A stretch of DNA of 64,000 nucleotides from JBMOOG01 sp049324535 (lineage in GTDB: Bacteria > Pseudomonadota > Alphaproteobacteria > Rhodobacterales > Rhodobacteraceae), in the NCBI GenBank assembly GCA_049324535.1, contig JBMOOG010000007.1, positions 1 through 64,000 on the forward strand, in the 5' to 3' direction. The number at the start of each line of letters is the position of its first letter. Positions within the stretch are counted from its first letter, which is position 1. The notes below the pieces were generated by a model that saw only the letters and a program-made list of their open reading frames with translations, ran no database searches and was not told where the DNA came from. This document shows, piece by piece, positions 61,031 to 64,000 of the stretch. A program made the position numbers and the translations under genes.

Positions 61031-62025
61031 GGCGCCTCCAGCACATGCAGGGCGCCGGGCGCCGCCGCCAGCGCCACCGGGGTTCCGGGCTCCGGCACCG
61101 GCTCTCCGGGCGGGATCGCCACGCCCAGCTCGATCCCGGCCCCGGCGCCCAGCGCGACGGTCAGCCGGGTGCCCGAGCCGAAATAGCGGGCCTGCCCGGC
61201 GACGCCGGTGACACCCTCGCCGCCCGCGACCAGCCGGATCGCCTCGGGGCGAAGGCTTGCCCAGGCCTCGGGCCCGCCGAAGCGCGCCGCGACCTTCGGC
61301 GGCAGCACGTTCGACGATCCGACGAAATCCGCGACGAAGCGGGTGGCGGGGCGCTCGTAGATGTCCTGCGGCGTGCCGACCTGCGCCACCCGACCCTCGC
61401 TGAACACCGCGACCCGGTCGGCCATCGACAGCGCCTCGCCCTGGTCGTGGGTCACGAAGACGAAGGTGATGCCCAGACGCTTCTGGAGCGCCTTGAGCTC
61501 GTCCTGCATCGCCTCGCGCAGCTTGAGGTCGAGTGCGCCCAGCGGCTCGTCGAGAAGAAGCACCCGCGGTTCGTTCACCAGCGCGCGGGCCAGCGCGACC
61601 CGCTGGCGCTGGCCACCCGACAGTTGCGCGGGCTTGCGGTCGCCCATGCCCTCCAGATGCACCAGCGCCAGCATCTCGTCGGCGCGGGCGTTCCGGGTGC
61701 GGCGGTCCACCCCGCGCACCATCGGGCCGTAGGCCACGTTGTCGCGCACGCTCATGTGCGGGAAAAGCGCGTAGTCCTGGAATACGGTGTTCACCGCGCG
61801 CCGGTTCGGGGGAACCGTCCCCGAATTTTCGCCGAAAATTCGGATCTCGCCGGCGGTCGGTCGTTCGAAGCCCGAGATCAGCCGCAGACAGGTGGTCTTG
61901 CCCGATCCCGAAGGGCCGAGCATGGCGAAGAACGACCCTTCCGCGATGGAAAGGGTCACGTCATCGACGGCGCGAACCGATCCGAAATGGCGCGAGACGT
62001 TCAGGAATTCGACGGCGGCAGTCAT
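61027..62025 (-). CDS. ydcT: Polyamine-type ABC transporter ATP-binding protein (YdcT/PotA-like)
   Basis: A 332-residue ATPase. Walker A GPSGSGKT at residues 37-44, signature LSGGQRQRVALARAL, Walker B VLLLDEPLGALD and the switch His in FVFVTHDQGEAL. The C-terminal TOBE-type domain is present. The ATG at 62025 follows an AGGAAG ribosome site by 9 bases; a GTG three codons upstream is too close to it. It overlaps ydcU by ATGA and is separated from the binding-protein gene by a strong hairpin. Confidence 0.95.
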   Translation of the reverse strand: MTAAVEFLNVSRHFGSVRAVDDVTLSIAEGSFFAMLGPSGSGKTTCLRLISGFERPTAGEIRIFGENSGTVPPNRRAVNTVFQDYALFPHMSVRDNVAYGPMVRGVDRRTRNARADEMLALVHLEGMGDRKPAQLSGGQRQRVALARALVNEPRVLLLDEPLGALDLKLREAMQDELKALQKRLGITFVFVTHDQGEALSMADRVAVFSEGRVAQVGTPQDIYERPATRFVADFVGSSNVLPPKVAARFGGPEAWASLRPEAIRLVAGGEGVTGVAGQARYFGSGTRLTVALGAGAGIELGVAIPPGEPVPEPGTPVALAAAPGALHVLEAP

Positions 62026-62042
62026 GAAGCACACTTCCTGCG

Positions 62043-62068
62043 GCCGCCCCCGGTCCGGCGGGGGCGGC
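62043..62068 (-). terminator. Intercistronic hairpin between binding-protein and ATPase genes
   Basis: Perfect 9-bp stem GCCGCCCCC (62043-62051) / GGGGGCGGC (62060-62068), 8-base loop, 26 bp after the ydcS stop. Such hairpins typically shield the binding-protein mRNA from 3' decay, or partially terminate, so that the soluble receptor is made in excess. Confidence 0.6.
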
Positions 62069-62094
62069 GTGGGTTTTCTGCGACCGGACGCGGC

Positions 62095-63243
62095 TCAGCG
62101 CCCGCCGATCACGCCGATGTAGTCCGACACCCACCGGTAGTAGGGCACGCAGTCGCCGGTCGAGCACTTCGCGACCGGGGTGGTCCAGAAGTGGATCTTG
62201 TCGAAGTCGTCCATGCCGTTCGCGGTGCAGCCTTCCTTGGTCTGCATCCCCGATCCGTCCCCGCAGGCGGCCGGCACCACCGGGTTGGCGCCGAACCAGA
62301 CCGACAGGTCCGACTGCAGGTTCGACGACAGCGTGTGCTCCATCCACTTGTAGGCGCAGTTCGGATGGGCGGCATCGACATGCATCATCGTGGTGTCGGC
62401 CCAGCCGGTCGCGCCCTCGGACGGAATCACCGAGGCGATGGGCTGGCCCTCGCTCTTGAGCAGGTTGACCTGGAACGGCCAGGACCCCGAGGCCACCACG
62501 CCCTCGTTCTTGAAGTCGTCCATCTGGATGAAGGCGTCGTGCCAGTAGCGGCTGACCAGGTTGCGCTGCCCGCGCAGGAGGTCGAGCGCGGCCTTGTACT
62601 GGTCCTCGTTCAGCTCGTAGGGCGACTTGATGCCGAGCTCGGGCTTGTGGGTCATCAGATAGAGCGCGGCGTCGGCGATGTAGATCGGGCCGTCATAGGC
62701 CTCGACCCGGCCCTTGTTCGACTTGCCGTCGGGCAGGGTCATTTCCTCGAAGACCACGTTCCACGAGGTGGGCGGCGCGTCCTTGAAGGCTTCGGTGTTG
62801 TACATCAGCACGTTCGGGCCCCATTGGTAGGGCACGCCGTAATGGACGCCGTTCACCGTGAACCAGGGCGCATCCTGCAGCCGCGGGTCGATGGTCTTCC
62901 AGGACGGGATCAGGTCGGTGTTGATCGGCTGCACGCGCTTGCCAGCCACCAGCCGCAGCGAGGCGTCGCCCGAGGCGGTGACCAGGTCGAAGCCGCCCTC
63001 GTTCATCAGCGCGACCATCTCGTCGCTGGTGTTGGCGGTCTTGACGTTGACCTTGCAGCCGGTGGCCTCCTCGAACTTGGTCACCCAGTCGAAGGCCTTG
63101 TCGGTCTCGCCGCGTTCGATGTAGCCGGGCCAGGCGACGATATCGACCTGGCCTTCGCCATCACCCACGGCCGTCATCTGGGCCTGGGCCATGCCCGCGA
63201 AACCCAGCGCCAGAATCGTCGAAGTCAGCAGATGTCGTGTCAT
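62095..63243 (-). CDS. ydcS: Polyamine-type periplasmic substrate-binding protein (YdcS-like)
   Basis: A 382-residue PotD/YdcS-type receptor. Signal peptide residues 1-22 (HLLTSTILALGFAGMAQAQ). Conserved parts: VDIVAWPGYIERGETDKAF, YQWGPNVLMYNTEAF, and a C-terminal region with Cys pairs (AACGDGSGMQTKEGC, KCSTGDC). It should bind putrescine or a related polyamine. Gene order ydcS-T-U-V-patD equals that of E. coli. A 7-bp GGGGCGG/CCGCCCC stem lies in its leader (63277-63296). Confidence 0.9.
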   Translation of the reverse strand: MTRHLLTSTILALGFAGMAQAQMTAVGDGEGQVDIVAWPGYIERGETDKAFDWVTKFEEATGCKVNVKTANTSDEMVALMNEGGFDLVTASGDASLRLVAGKRVQPINTDLIPSWKTIDPRLQDAPWFTVNGVHYGVPYQWGPNVLMYNTEAFKDAPPTSWNVVFEEMTLPDGKSNKGRVEAYDGPIYIADAALYLMTHKPELGIKSPYELNEDQYKAALDLLRGQRNLVSRYWHDAFIQMDDFKNEGVVASGSWPFQVNLLKSEGQPIASVIPSEGATGWADTTMMHVDAAHPNCAYKWMEHTLSSNLQSDLSVWFGANPVVPAACGDGSGMQTKEGCTANGMDDFDKIHFWTTPVAKCSTGDCVPYYRWVSDYIGVIGGR

Positions 63244-63375
63244 GCCACTCAAGCTCCCCGTTGGATGAAGCCGGGCGGGGCGGTCTGTGCCGCCCCTTCC
63301 CGTGCCGGGCAGTCCCGGCCCCGGGCAAAAGACTGCGCCGAAGCCCGACCAATCGCAATCGCATTGAAAAGATAG

Positions 63376-63400
63376 CTTCCATCGGAAATGCCGATGGAAG
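63376..63400 (-). terminator. Terminator between lysR and the ydc operon
   Basis: Perfect 10-bp arms CTTCCATCGG (63376-63385) and CCGATGGAAG (63391-63400), 5-base loop, 3 bp after the lysR stop on the minus strand, followed by CTATCTTTT. It could alternatively be an operator of the downstream ydc promoter. Confidence 0.65.
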
Positions 63401-63403
63401 GAA

Positions 63404-64000
63404 TCACCGCTCGGGCACCGCGCCCTGGGCGGAGCGGATGAAGGCGCGCGCCACCTCGGACAGGGGTGCCCCCTTGCGCCAGCAGAGCCCCACCTGCACC
63501 GAGGGCAGATCGCCCGAGACGTCGCGGATCTCGATCCGGTCGCCTTCGAGCGACCAGGGCCGGTAGACCAGGCTCGGCAGCAGCGCCACCCCGGCCCCGG
63601 TGGCGACCAGCGAGCGCACCGCCTCGACCGACCGGGTCCGGAAGGCGATGTGCGGCTTGACGCTGAGCGCCGCCGTCAGCCGCCGCGTCGCATCCTCGAT
63701 CTCGTCCACGGTGAGCATGATGAGACGCTCGCCGGCCAGATCGTCGAGACTGATCGCCGCCGCCTCGGCCAGCCGGTGCCCGACCGGCAGCCAGAGCCGG
63801 TAGGGCGAGACGATCAGGGTTTCCACCTGGAGGGCCGCCCGGTCGCGCACCGAGGAGGTGAGCAGCACCGCCACGTCGAGTTCGCCCCCGATCAGGAGAT
63901 GCTGGAGATAGTCGCCGCTGTCCTCGATCGCCGAGAGTTCCACCTGCGGCCAGGCCCTCCGGTAGCGCGACAAGAGGTCCGACAGCACATAGCCCGCGAC
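63404..64000 (-). CDS. LysR-family transcriptional regulator, effector-binding part only
   Basis: The open frame runs off the window edge; about 198 residues of the C-terminal effector domain are seen (VEAVRSLVATGAGVALLPSLV, HRLAEAAAISLDDLAGERL, VSVQVGLCWRKGAPLSEVA-type end). The helix-turn-helix part lies outside. Form and position, directly upstream of the ydc operon on the same strand, suggest control of polyamine uptake, although the intervening terminator separates the transcripts. Confidence 0.82.
   Translation of the reverse strand, partial: VAGYVLSDLLSRYRRAWPQVELSAIEDSGDYLQHLLIGGELDVAVLLTSSVRDRAALQVETLIVSPYRLWLPVGHRLAEAAAISLDDLAGERLIMLTVDEIEDATRRLTAALSVKPHIAFRTRSVEAVRSLVATGAGVALLPSLVYRPWSLEGDRIEIRDVSGDLPSVQVGLCWRKGAPLSEVARAFIRSAQGAVPER

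Overview
This 64-kb window is chromosomal DNA from a high-GC alphaproteobacterium, almost certainly a member of the Rhodobacterales (Rhodobacteraceae/Paracoccaceae). The evidence is a complete Rhodobacter-type gene transfer agent (GTA) cluster, a bluFEDCB-type cobalamin operon, a lipoyl-E1beta pyruvate dehydrogenase, and dense GC-rich coding with tightly overlapping starts and stops. A 10-N assembly gap flanked by long homopolymers (57704-57827) shows this is a draft scaffold. I see no rRNA, tRNA, CRISPR array, insertion sequence or integrase.

Layout. 1-6035: two divergent cobalamin operons (cobS-cobT-cobP leftward; bluF-bluE-cobD-cobC-bluB rightward) that together make the lower-ligand and aminopropanol parts of B12 and join them to the corrin ring. 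6084-11078: a cupin, RarD, AnmK, TyrRS and a tandem pair of cyclophilins. 11211-19955: central carbon metabolism: pgk, class I aldolase, ftsB, an AidB-like acyl-CoA dehydrogenase, pdhA-pdhB-pdhC and an AhpD-like protein. 19985-20791: cysE.

20818-35799 (minus strand): a GTA structural cluster in the RcGTA order, from the terminase-like g1/g2 through portal, protease, capsid, head-tail connectors, tail tube, tape measure, distal tail, hub, peptidase and the 1298-residue megatron g15, followed by a DUF2793 protein and a small conserved protein. A canonical sigma-70-like promoter and a near-consensus CtrA box lie upstream. No integrase, replication or lysis gene is present, as expected for a domesticated phage-like particle rather than a prophage.

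35992-42754: mltG, fabF, dps, acpP, fabG and fabD, then the divergent rpsF-rpsR-rplI ribosomal operon with a recognisable promoter, leader hairpin and terminator. 42856-47614: a small ppGpp-hydrolase-like HD protein, the cbpA-cbpM co-chaperone pair, a HAB-mutase-like membrane protein, a cupin/LysR divergent pair with a striking 34-bp palindrome, and a squalene/phytoene-synthase-like protein. 47700-50901: cimA and cysS (the 3' third of cysS has clearly lower GC). 51103-57632: a lipoprotein, a PEP-mutase/isocitrate-lyase-family enzyme, a frameshifted LysE exporter with its Lrp regulator and a divergent PLP decarboxylase, an outer-membrane beta-barrel, an SDR and an unknown protein. 57849-63243: a putrescine/polyamine-type ABC transporter plus gamma-aminobutyraldehyde dehydrogenase, syntenic with E. 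coli ydcSTUVW. 63404-end: a truncated LysR regulator.

The most interesting unannotated structure is a dispersed intergenic element with two sequence subtypes (six copies seen, five at the 3' end of a co-oriented gene). After it come several strong palindromes beside regulators (cupin/lysR, pdhA), hairpins placed just after the most abundantly needed product of an operon (capsid; periplasmic binding protein), and the apparently chimeric cysS. Almost all intergenic gaps are under 300 bp. The largest, 56004-56289, holds only the upstream regions of its two flanking genes as far as I can see.
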